Source: CAZEQK01 sp964514395 (GTDB taxonomy: Bacteria; Bacillota; Bacilli; Tepidibacillales; Tepidibacillaceae). Taken from it: DNA of 47,004 nt. Position 1 is the stretch's first letter. Each line of letters starts with the position of its first letter. This document shows, piece by piece, positions 40,672 to 47,004 of this stretch. Made by a program: the position numbers and the translations under genes. The notes under the pieces are model-generated. The model searched no databases. It was not told the origin of the DNA and saw only the letters and a program-made list of their open reading frames with translations. The stretch spans positions 1-47,004 of the forward strand of contig CAZEQK010000024.1 of the NCBI GenBank assembly GCA_964514395.1, written 5' to 3'.

Positions 40672-40818
40672 TTGTTATTTGCATTAAGCTTTGTTTATTC
40701 TTATGTTGGTATTGTACATTTAGCAGGGGATGAGGGTGATCCAACTGGGCCACAAAGCTTATTTTTAGCTGGGAATGAAGGATATGTACTCCCTCCACAA
40801 AGTATAGCAATTGTGTAG
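40672..40818 (+). CDS. Probable secreted pheromone precursor with duplicated unit
   Basis: From TTG at 40672 (AGAGGGG upstream) a 48-residue product starts MLFALSFVYSYVGIVHLA, a hydrophobic export segment. It continues with two imperfect copies of one unit: LAGDEGDPTGPQSL and LAGNEGYVLPPQSI (8 of 14 identical). The gene starts 13 bp after the receptor stop. A better site (GGAGGT) precedes a GTG at 40646 overlapping the receptor gene. That frame gives a signal-like start MKRIKRGLA and then stops, one base out of register with the rest, so the natural start may be there with a frameshift. Position, size and repeat fit a PapR/NprX-like signal for the upstream receptor. The exact active peptide is unknown. 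Confidence 0.6.
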   Translation: MLFALSFVYSYVGIVHLAGDEGDPTGPQSLFLAGNEGYVLPPQSIAIV

Positions 40819-40851
40819 TAATTGTTAGATATAGTAGTTTCATAGTATTGT

Positions 40852-40888
40852 AAAACCTACTTAATTGTCTAAGTAGGTTTTAATTTTT
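40852..40888 (+). terminator. Terminator of the regulator-peptide operon
   Basis: AAAACCTACTTA and TAAGTAGGTTTT form a perfect 12-bp stem with a 6-nt loop, followed by AATTTTT. Confidence 0.92.
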
Positions 40889-41038
40889 CAGAAAAAAAAA
40901 AATTTTGCGTTTTTTCTAAAATTGTATATAATATTATTAAGAAGTAAATAATATTATTAGAATATATAGAAATTGATTGTTTTTTTGTAGAAATAAATGT
41001 TAGCGTTTCCAAGTAAATATTGCTAGGGGGTATAATAG

Positions 41039-41254
41039 ATGCCAAACAAAATTCTACAAGAAATAGATATACGAATTGAAAGGTTAAAAAAAGTTGAAAA
41101 CCATAAGCATACTACTGATTCAGAAAAAAAATGTATTATTAGTCGGATTTTAGAATTAGAAAGTATGAAAAACTATATCGCTGAAATGATAGGCCAGAGG
41201 GACACAAGTCAAATGGTAAAAAGTGATTTTTGGCATTTAGTGGATGAATTTTAA
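41039..41254 (+). CDS. Small unknown protein
   Basis: This encodes 71 residues; ATG at 41039 follows AGGGGG at 8 nt, and a TATAAT-containing promoter lies near 40904-40931. It starts with a helical, charged segment (ILQEIDIRIERLKKVE) that could form a coiled coil. It has a single Cys and ends SDFWHLVDEF. No family is recognised. It is a well-bounded, single-gene unit with its own promoter and terminator, which argues for a real gene. The alternating hydrophobic pattern suggests a small dimeric helical hairpin. Confidence 0.65.
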   Translation: MPNKILQEIDIRIERLKKVENHKHTTDSEKKCIISRILELESMKNYIAEMIGQRDTSQMVKSDFWHLVDEF

Positions 41255-41279
41255 TGGTAAAAATAATATAGTATAATGA

Positions 41280-41302
41280 CCACCTAATTGGTGGCTTTTT
41301 TA
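41280..41302 (+). terminator. Terminator of the small gene
   Basis: CCACC and GGTGG form a short GC-rich stem with a 5-nt loop, then CTTTTTTA. It lies 25 bp after the stop codon. Confidence 0.8.
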
Positions 41303-41410
41303 TTATCTATTCGAATATTTTGTCTTTTAACAAAATAATTTTTTTATGGTAAAATAATATGTCCCCATCTAATATAATTTATGAAAGACCTTTTGGAAGG
41401 AATAAAGATA

Positions 41411-42691
41411 ATGATTAAAATCTTAGATCAATTTCGAGGATTAGATAGAAACATTTGGATTCGTTTTATAGGTGAATCGATTAATGGACTTGCATTTATG
41501 ATGTTAATGCCTTTTTTAGCTTTATATTTAAAGGACCGCGTTGATTCATTAGTTCAAGTGGGCATATTAATGGCTGTTTCACCACTTACAGCAATGTTCG
41601 GTTCCCTGATTGGTGGGCGGCTAGCTGATATATATGGAAGAAAGCCTATCATGATATTATCCATGTTTGGTAATGGGATTCTCATGTTAGGGTTCGTCTT
41701 TTTTGATAATTTTTTTGCTTATTTAGTTCTTTCTGCTATGTTAGGTTTATTTAATTCCTTGTTCCATCCAGCGGCATCGGCAATGGTGGCTGATGTAACG
41801 ACTGTAGAAAAGAGAACAGAAGCCTTTGGCTTATTAAGAATGGGTAATAATATTGGTGCAGCAATCGGTCCAATTATTGGTGCTTCGATTGTTGTTATTT
41901 CAAAGTCTATTATTTTTATGATAACGGCATCTTCACTTTTATTTTATTCATTGATTGTATTTATTTTTATTAGAGAAACACTACCGAAAACAAAAACTCA
42001 AAATAATAAGAACCATGAAAAAGAAGAAAATAGAAAATTACCATCAACCCTTGAAGTGATATTTAAAGATAGACTTTTATTTATTTTTATCATGACAGGT
42101 ATTATTATATCGATGGGCTTTTCCCAAACGGAAGGAATGCTACCACTTCATTTTAATAATGAGCTATCTTTCTTATCTGATGCCCAAAATCCTTATCCAT
42201 ATTTAATGGCTTTAAATGGTACAATGGTTGTGTTATTTCAATTTGCCATCTCAAAATGGGCAGGAGAAAAACCGATTGGTAGAATCATGTTATACGGAGC
42301 GATTCTGTTTGGAATCGGTTTAATCGCTGTTGGTTGGTTACCATTACTATTTAATCGGTTACATACACCATATTTTATGATTATGTCGATACTTCTTTTC
42401 TTTTATGCAATCTATACCCTTGGAGAAATGCTTATGTCACCGGTTCAAATGACCTTTGTTGCTAATTTAGCTCCAGAGCATTTACGAGGGACCTATATGG
42501 GAGCAGCTGGTTTGCAATGGATAATGGGAGGAACAGTCGGTCCATTATTATCTGGTTTTTTATTAGATAGATTGCTCGGTAATGTGCTATTTAGTATATT
42601 AGGAATCGGAGCTATGATTGCAGGTGTTATTTATTTATCCCTTGATCGATTGGTGAAAGAGGATGAAAACAGAAAAAAAATGACAGTTTAA
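41411..42691 (+). CDS. MFS transporter
   Basis: This encodes 426 residues from ATG at 41411, 9 nt after GGAAGGA; an ATG at 41381 precedes that site. Twelve membrane helices are expected. Motif A is GGRLADIYGRKP and a typical helix 4 region is NSLFHPAASAMVADVT. A charged, Lys/Asn/Glu-rich central loop (KTQNNKNHEKEENRK) separates the two halves. The C-terminus is short. It resembles drug- or sugar-efflux MFS carriers; the substrate is unknown. It differs from the MFS protein at 36023 in having no leader peptide. It starts about 110 bp after a terminator and is followed at about 55 bp by a membrane-protein gene. Confidence 0.88.
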   Translation: MIKILDQFRGLDRNIWIRFIGESINGLAFMMLMPFLALYLKDRVDSLVQVGILMAVSPLTAMFGSLIGGRLADIYGRKPIMILSMFGNGILMLGFVFFDNFFAYLVLSAMLGLFNSLFHPAASAMVADVTTVEKRTEAFGLLRMGNNIGAAIGPIIGASIVVISKSIIFMITASSLLFYSLIVFIFIRETLPKTKTQNNKNHEKEENRKLPSTLEVIFKDRLLFIFIMTGIIISMGFSQTEGMLPLHFNNELSFLSDAQNPYPYLMALNGTMVVLFQFAISKWAGEKPIGRIMLYGAILFGIGLIAVGWLPLLFNRLHTPYFMIMSILLFFYAIYTLGEMLMSPVQMTFVANLAPEHLRGTYMGAAGLQWIMGGTVGPLLSGFLLDRLLGNVLFSILGIGAMIAGVIYLSLDRLVKEDENRKKMTV

Positions 42692-42748
42692 CAAAAATTA
42701 TAGACATCACTAAAGTTAGATGTGGGTATATGGTATGAGGTGAATAGA

Positions 42749-43672
42749 TTGAAGATAATTCGTAATGCAATTTTAATTTTTTTAAGTTTAACCCTTATTT
42801 TTTTATTACCTATTAATATTTTTCTTCATTCGTTACATATCACAATAATGAAGCCTTATCAAACTGCAAATTATTTAGAACAAAGCGGAATTTACGAGAA
42901 TTTGGACGGGTATATAAAGCGTATTATTATTAAAAATACGGATCATATCAATCAAGCACAAGGAAAAGCAATCGTAAATAGAATTGTGAATAATTTTGCT
43001 GAAAGTGAAATTACAACCTACTGGATTGCTTCTAAAATCACAATTGCTCAAAGACATCTATGGGATTTTATTTTAGAAAGGACAGAAAGAGTAGAACCAA
43101 TTCCTATGCAGGATTTTCGTGATGCATTTGTGGAAATAGGAAAAGCTCAAATTAAAAAAATTGCGAATGCTGAAGGCTTACCTGCTAATATTCTAAATGA
43201 TGAAATTTTGTCATCAATAGAAAAAAACATTCCTAGCTCCTATGATTTTGCAAGCCTATATATGAAACAACTAAAGGAATTACGAAATGTTTATCAGAAG
43301 TTTCAAAAAGGGCTTTATCTATTATACATCGTTAATTTGATTGCCTTTTTGTTAGGAGCGATCATTACAATTCAATCAAAATTATTTTTCAGATGGACAG
43401 GTATTACCTTGACCGTAGCTGGAGTTATTTCAATTATTCCAGGTACAATTAAGTTTATTTTAAACGAGAGAGCTATTGGCTCAATCTTAACCTTTTCAGG
43501 GGAGCTAGAACAAATAAAAAGCTCTATCTATCATGTGATTGAAGTGATGATATACGACTTAATAGCCCATATAGCCGCTTATTCATTAACCCTTTTAGGA
43601 ATTGGTGGTCTATCGTTAGTAATCTATTTAATAACAAAAAATAAAAAGAAAACCTATTCTAGGTATATGTAG
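42749..43672 (+). CDS. Membrane protein of unknown function
   Basis: This encodes 307 residues from TTG at 42749, with GAGGTGA just upstream; a GTG at 42722 is an alternative giving 316. An N-terminal helix (IRNAILIFLSLTLIFLLPIN) is followed by an external domain of about 170 residues with no known fold. Three or four C-terminal helices follow (LYIVNLIAFLLGAIITI, ITLTVAGVISIIPGTI, AAYSLTLLGIGGLSLVIYLI) and a basic tail. The layout, one helix, a domain, then a membrane bundle, resembles Firmicute surface sensors. The spacing to the MFS gene suggests co-transcription. No family is recognised. Confidence 0.65.
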   Translation: MKIIRNAILIFLSLTLIFLLPINIFLHSLHITIMKPYQTANYLEQSGIYENLDGYIKRIIIKNTDHINQAQGKAIVNRIVNNFAESEITTYWIASKITIAQRHLWDFILERTERVEPIPMQDFRDAFVEIGKAQIKKIANAEGLPANILNDEILSSIEKNIPSSYDFASLYMKQLKELRNVYQKFQKGLYLLYIVNLIAFLLGAIITIQSKLFFRWTGITLTVAGVISIIPGTIKFILNERAIGSILTFSGELEQIKSSIYHVIEVMIYDLIAHIAAYSLTLLGIGGLSLVIYLITKNKKKTYSRYM

Positions 43673-43677
43673 CTTGT

Positions 43678-43717
43678 AAAAAACGGTAGACTTCATAAAA
43701 GTTTACCGTTTTTTTTA
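43678..43717. terminator. Bidirectional terminator
   Basis: AAACGGTA plus ACTT pair with AAGT plus TACCGTTT in a long stem flanked by A and T runs. It ends the membrane-protein gene and the convergent DUF1641 gene. Confidence 0.9.
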
Positions 43718-43718
43718 T

Positions 43719-44279
43719 TTATTCATTTGTTATTTTCGTAAATTTTTTAACAAATACAGTTAAAAATCCAAGTAAATATTGCATCTCAGGATCCTTTAAC
43801 ATTTTTGGCAACGAGAAGATGCTTATATTTGGTGGATTACTTTTCACTTCTTCATTGGTATCATTGGCAGCCTCAATTAATTTTTCAACTGTATTTATCA
43901 CTTTTGGTTCAGGAATTACACTTGTCATTTTAAGAATAATATCAGAGGACATTGATTTTTTAACAGCACTGATAAAGGTTGCCATTTCCATCAATGAATC
44001 TAATGTTCCGTCTTCTTGCATATTTGATAATTGTTTTAGAAGTACTGTTAAATCTTGACTGGAATCTGAAACCTCACTTATTAATCCCTGCATTTCAGGA
44101 GTATTTATGCTTTCTAACATGATTCCTAGTGAATTAATAGTTGAAGCGAGGTTAGCAACCGCTCCAGTATTTAGGCTATCAATAATGGATTTTGCAAAAT
44201 TTATTACTTTTTTCATTGTGGCAATTTCATCAATAGTGAATTCCTGAGTCGTTGATTCTACAGATTGATTTGTACTCAA
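43719..44279 (-). CDS. DUF1641 protein, partner of sulfide:quinone oxidoreductase
   Basis: This encodes 186 residues from TTG at 44279, 9 nt after AAGGGG; GTG at 44288 is closer than usual to that site. DUF1641 is seen in the regular helical pattern (MKKVINFAKSIIDSLNTGAVANLASTINSLGIMLESI) and the C-terminal DPEMQYLLGFLTVFVKKF. The family often sits beside sulfide:quinone oxidoreductase-like FAD enzymes, as here, where it follows the SQR gene by 15 bp. It is thought to be an accessory or membrane-associated subunit, and its function is unknown. It ends at a shared terminator. Confidence 0.82.
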   Translation of the reverse strand: MSTNQSVESTTQEFTIDEIATMKKVINFAKSIIDSLNTGAVANLASTINSLGIMLESINTPEMQGLISEVSDSSQDLTVLLKQLSNMQEDGTLDSLMEMATFISAVKKSMSSDIILKMTSVIPEPKVINTVEKLIEAANDTNEEVKSNPPNISIFSLPKMLKDPEMQYLLGFLTVFVKKFTKITNE

Positions 44280-44294
44280 TTCCAACACCCCTTC

Positions 44295-45437
44295 TTATAA
44301 AAGTCCTTTTACTGACATCCAGTACAGTTCGTTAAAGGATATTTTAAACCAATGCAACATAATGGATGGAGGAACTGGTTTAGGAGGATGTTTATAATCC
44401 ATTGTGATATAGGTCGCTTCTTCAAGACCAGTTTCAATGAAACAAAGGACTTTCCCACTATAGTGATTAGAAGGTGTTACGCCATCTAATTCAGCTACTA
44501 TATTTTTAGCAACAAAGTCAGCTTGGTAATGCGCTGTTGATCCTGCTTTGCTTATTTGAATAGCTGTGGCATCACCAATAACATAAATCGAGTTATCATT
44601 TTTTGCTTTCAACGTGTGAGGATCTACATCAATCCAACCTTGTTCATTTCCTAATCCTTCCGAATTAAATATCACATCAGCCCCACGGTGAGGTGGAATA
44701 GAGATAAGCAAATCATAGCTCTCTTCTTTACCATCCTCTGAAACTAATATCTGTTTTTCAGGGTCAACTTTTCCAGGCACAAAATTTGTAACATATTTAA
44801 TATTACGTTTCTCTAGCTGAGGCTGTAGCCATTTTGCTACAGGAGGGGCTAAGAAAAGATCCTCAATAGGATAGGTATAAACTAGTTCTACCTTGTCTCG
44901 TATCCCTTTATTTTCGAAAAACTCGTGCATCATGAAAAACAACTCAATTGGTGCAACAGGGCATTTATGAGGAAGACCTAATGTAATGACAATTTTACCA
45001 CCATTAAAATTCAATACTCTTTCCCTTAATTCTAGCGCACCCTCCATTGAATAGAAATTGTTCGCACCTTCCGCTAATCCAGGTACAAGATCAAATCGAG
45101 GGATCGATCCAGTAGCGATTACAAGATAGTCATAAGAATATTTACCATTTGTTGTTACTACGTTCCTATTATTTTTATCGATGTTTTTGGCTTCATCAAC
45201 AATTAAATTTATATGAGGAGATATTAAGTATTTTTGGTCCTTTACATAGTGGTCAGGCTTTTCCTTACCAAAAGTGACGAATAAATAGCCTGGCTGGTAG
45301 ATGTGTTTGTCCGATTGCGTGATCATTGAGATACTAATTTCGCCACTCTTAATTTGAGATTTAAGCTCATTAGCTAAATGATTAGCAACCATGGTGCCAC
45401 CAGTACCTCCACCAAGAATTACTATGTTTTTTTTCAT
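44295..45437 (-). CDS. Sulfide:quinone oxidoreductase-like FAD enzyme
   Basis: This encodes 380 residues from ATG at 45437 (GGAGGGA upstream); a start at 45464 lacks this site. The N-terminal Rossmann FAD site is ILGGGTGGTMVANHL. A second nucleotide-binding region, LVIATGSIPRFD, and the final FAD clamp VIGDATAIQISKAGSTAHYQADF follow. Redox-type cysteines are in LPHKCPVAP and KVLCFIETG, placed as in SQR. The ending SIMLHWFKISFNELYWMSVK gives a C-terminal amphipathic membrane anchor. It would oxidise sulfide and pass electrons to quinone. It forms a unit with the DUF1641 gene. NADH dehydrogenase type 2 is the main alternative but lacks the paired Cys. Confidence 0.85.
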   Translation of the reverse strand: MKKNIVILGGGTGGTMVANHLANELKSQIKSGEISISMITQSDKHIYQPGYLFVTFGKEKPDHYVKDQKYLISPHINLIVDEAKNIDKNNRNVVTTNGKYSYDYLVIATGSIPRFDLVPGLAEGANNFYSMEGALELRERVLNFNGGKIVITLGLPHKCPVAPIELFFMMHEFFENKGIRDKVELVYTYPIEDLFLAPPVAKWLQPQLEKRNIKYVTNFVPGKVDPEKQILVSEDGKEESYDLLISIPPHRGADVIFNSEGLGNEQGWIDVDPHTLKAKNDNSIYVIGDATAIQISKAGSTAHYQADFVAKNIVAELDGVTPSNHYSGKVLCFIETGLEEATYITMDYKHPPKPVPPSIMLHWFKISFNELYWMSVKGLL

Positions 45438-45731
45438 CTTTTTCCCTCCTAGCATTATAATCAATGTGCATTAATAAAATATTAATTTCCATAACGATAT
45501 ATGAAGCATAAAGTTCAACTAACATTTAACTGAATACCTGAATGTTAGTTGAACTTATCCAGGAGCTTAAGCCGCCTATTTTCCAAGTATTAGCGTCAGC
45601 TAGCTATCGGACAAATACGATCATTTACATAAGTACAGGGTTTATCATATTTAGTAGTATCGTAATGGTTAAGCTTAATATTAATATTGTATTAACTTGC
45701 GAGATTTATACATCCTGTCATAAAAGCATAT
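45438..45731. promoter_or_regulatory. Intergenic region upstream of the SQR gene, with a perfect inverted repeat
   Basis: A perfect 16-bp inverted repeat starts AAGTTCAACTAACATT (45511-45526) and is mirrored at 45541-45556 around a 14-nt loop, about 75 bp upstream of the SQR start. It could be an operator or a hairpin. The rest, to 45731, has no ribosome binding site or gene I can support; a + strand frame from 45542 is probably chance. Confidence 0.45.
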
Positions 45732-45787
45732 AAAAAAGAGGATGTCTCAAAGCTGTCACTTAGATGCGAGCTTTAGGTCATCCTCTT
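45732..45787 (-). terminator. Terminator of the OsmC-family gene
   Basis: On the minus strand AAGAGGATG and CATCCTCTT (45779-45787 and 45736-45744) form a 9-bp stem, with inner AAAGC/GCTTT, followed by six T. It lies 35 bp beyond the OsmC stop at 45822. Confidence 0.75.
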
Positions 45788-45821
45788 ATTATTCTATTGG
45801 ATCAGTGTAAATGATTCACGA

Positions 45822-46274
45822 TTATGCTATTTCTTTTGTTATTTCATATGTTGCACTGATGGGAGCGCCGAACCTTAATGTATCACTAACAGGGCATTTT
45901 TCTTCTGCCATTTTTATTAAACGATCAATTTTCTCCTTCGGTGCATCAGATACGATTTGAATATTAATGCGAATATCGCTATATCCTATTTTAGCATTGC
46001 TATCCTTTCCCATGGCTCCCATGGGATCAAGATCACCTTCCACATTCACATTTAACTCTTTAATATCAACATGGAAATGCTTTGAAAACATACTTATTGT
46101 AACAGTTAAGCAGCTTCCTAAAGCAGATAATAGTAACTCAACTGGTGTCATACCTGTATTTGTCCCACCCATTTGTGCAGGTTCATCAATGGTAATTTTG
46201 AAACCACGAGATACTACTTCAACTTGGCAGCCCTCTTTTAGAGAAACTGATGATGTAATTTTTTGATTTGCCAT
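45822..46274 (-). CDS. OsmC-family redox protein
   Basis: This encodes 150 residues; AAGGAGGAT precedes ATG. OsmC/Ohr features are MTPVELLLSALGSCLTVTISMFSK with the peroxidatic-type Cys (GSCLT) and a second Cys in EEKCPVSDTL, the usual catalytic pair. The N-terminus (VVSRGFKITIDEPAQMGGTNTGMTP) fits the YhfA-like subgroup rather than Ohr. These enzymes reduce organic or sulfane-containing peroxides with thiol help. Next to an SQR gene it may act on reactive sulfur species. It has its own terminator and is not part of the SQR operon. Confidence 0.85.
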   Translation of the reverse strand: MANQKITSSVSLKEGCQVEVVSRGFKITIDEPAQMGGTNTGMTPVELLLSALGSCLTVTISMFSKHFHVDIKELNVNVEGDLDPMGAMGKDSNAKIGYSDIRINIQIVSDAPKEKIDRLIKMAEEKCPVSDTLRFGAPISATYEITKEIA

Positions 46275-46487
46275 TTTTTATCCTCCTTAAACTCAAAAAA
46301 ATTAAATAAATGTGGATTTTACGATTTATTATAAAAATCATTTTAACGTATAAGTAAGAAAATTTGTTATATAAATGTGTATAAATTGTGAAGGAAGTTT
46401 TTGTACATAAGATTTCAAAAATATGAGGTTTATGTAATAGAGTAGCTGTAAAAATCATAAATTTAAATAAATAAGGAGGGGGTAAAA

Positions 46488-46754
46488 TTGATTGAAATAA
46501 GTATAATTATAGCGATGGCTATGTCCTTAACACCCATAATAAGTGAAAAACTAAAAATTAATAAAAAATTAAGGGCTTGGGTATCTTTGCTTTTAATTGT
46601 AATTTTGAATGTAATAAACAGCATGATTTTTGGTGACCACAATATTGTTGATGCTATGCGAACAGGAATAGAGCAAGGTGTAATAGCTGCTGGAATCTAT
46701 TCAACAGGAAAAAATACATATCAGTATGTTCAAAATAAAAAGAAGAATAAATAA
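46488..46754 (+). CDS. Holin-like small membrane protein
   Basis: This encodes 88 residues from TTG at 46488 with AAGGAGGGGG upstream. Two hydrophobic segments (IEISIIIAMAMSLTPII and LRAWVSLLLIVILNVINSMIF), then an amphipathic stretch and a lysine-rich end (QNKKKNK), are the layout of phage holins. No endolysin or other phage gene is beside it. It lies about 110 bp ahead of a tRNA gene, a common prophage site, so it could be a prophage leftover. Holins make membrane holes that let lysins out. A bacteriocin-associated or stand-alone holin-like protein is the alternative. Confidence 0.65.
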   Translation: MIEISIIIAMAMSLTPIISEKLKINKKLRAWVSLLLIVILNVINSMIFGDHNIVDAMRTGIEQGVIAAGIYSTGKNTYQYVQNKKKNK

Positions 46755-46814
46755 ACTGATAATGAGGGTAATCATAAAAATACTTAATAAAATTACTTAT
46801 CAGTTATTTTATTC
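46754..46814 (+). terminator. Probable terminator of the holin-like gene
   Basis: AACTGATAA (46754-46762) and TTATCAGTT (46797-46805) pair over 9 bp, with an inner GTAAT/ATTAC, followed by a T-rich but broken tail. Confidence 0.5.
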
Positions 46815-46817
46815 ATA

Positions 46818-46846
46818 TTGACGAAGAACATTGAAAATGATAAGAT
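46818..46846 (+). promoter_or_regulatory. tRNA operon promoter
   Basis: TTGACG at 46818-46823 and TAAGAT at 46841-46846 are 17 bp apart. tRNA-Phe starts 18 bp after the -10. Confidence 0.75.
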
Positions 46847-46864
46847 GAATCTTGTTCAAATTGT

Positions 46865-46940
<76 letters not shown>

Positions 46941-46950
46941 TGTTTATTTT

Positions 46951-47004
46951 GCGGACGTGGCTCAGTGGTAGAGCATCGCCTTGCCAAGGCGAGGGTCGCG
47001 AGTT
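46951..47004 (+). tRNA. tRNA-Gly (GCC), truncated by the window edge
   Basis: GCGGACG acceptor strand, GCTC/GAGC D arm, anticodon stem CGCCT with loop around GCC, and the beginning of the T arm before the window ends. It follows tRNA-Phe by 10 bp. Confidence 0.93.

Noticed and set aside
45542..45733. 63-codon + strand frame upstream of SQR
   Set aside because: No ribosome binding site, overlaps the inverted repeat, and its composition is not protein-like.

Overview
This window looks like the chromosome of a low-GC Firmicute, most likely in or near the Bacillaceae (order Bacillales). The evidence is strong AGGAGG-type ribosome binding sites, frequent TTG and GTG starts, two SAM-I (S-box) leaders, and Bacillus-type genes (yfmL, topB, ypcP, metI, cold-shock protein, YolD, CarD-like protein). 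A probable SelW selenoprotein, a clostridial-type long urocanate hydratase, an FMN-transferase/RnfD-like module and a sulfide:quinone oxidoreductase suggest a lineage with anaerobic or sulfur-related redox habits. The species cannot be read from the sequence. Most genes look vertically inherited. The first 5 kb is a worn accessory region.

Layout. 1-5.2 kb: C-terminal end of a probable polymorphic toxin and its probable immunity gene, an IS3 orfA remnant, a frameshifted YolD-like gene, a DoxX-family membrane protein, a short SelW-like gene with an in-frame UGA followed by a SECIS-like hairpin, a decayed 7TM-GAF-GGDEF diguanylate cyclase gene, and a small protein with an internal duplication. 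5.3-13.4 kb: nucleic-acid and translation functions (ABC-F protein, two DEAD-box helicases, topoisomerase III, 5'-3' exonuclease, cold-shock protein). 13.4-16.5 kb: CarD-like regulator, DUF1284 protein, and a metallo-hydrolase/TetR/YrdB operon with a palindrome in its promoter. 16.7-21 kb: hutU-hutI-hutG for histidine breakdown, without hutH. 21-23.4 kb: CPBP protease, VIT1/CCC1 iron/manganese transporter and a small membrane protein.

23.9-28.5 kb: an FMN-binding surface-type protein with a Thr-rich stalk, ApbE flavin transferase and an RnfD/NqrB-like membrane subunit, facing a two-component system. This looks like a small membrane flavin electron-transfer module. 28.6-35.7 kb: two near-identical tandem SAM-I riboswitches, each with its own terminator, drive metX-metF-metI-metH, a complete route from homoserine to methionine. 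35.7-37.4 kb: an MFS efflux gene behind a 23-codon leader peptide and a textbook 1:2/2:3/3:4 attenuator.

37.5-40.9 kb: a secreted subtilisin-like protease with a perfect palindrome at its promoter, an RNPP-type (HTH plus TPR) regulator whose ribosome binding site is locked in a 12-bp hairpin, and, directly behind it, a short secreted-peptide gene whose product carries two imperfect copies of the same unit. This has the layout of a quorum-sensing receptor/pheromone pair (compare NprR-NprX and PlcR-PapR) and is, with the SelW gene and the attenuator, the most interesting part of the window. 41-46.8 kb: a small unknown protein, a second MFS transporter, an unknown membrane protein, a DUF1641-SQR-OsmC sulfur-handling group, an orphan holin-like gene, then tRNA-Phe and the start of tRNA-Gly.

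All assignments come from reading motifs and gene order by eye. No database search was run.
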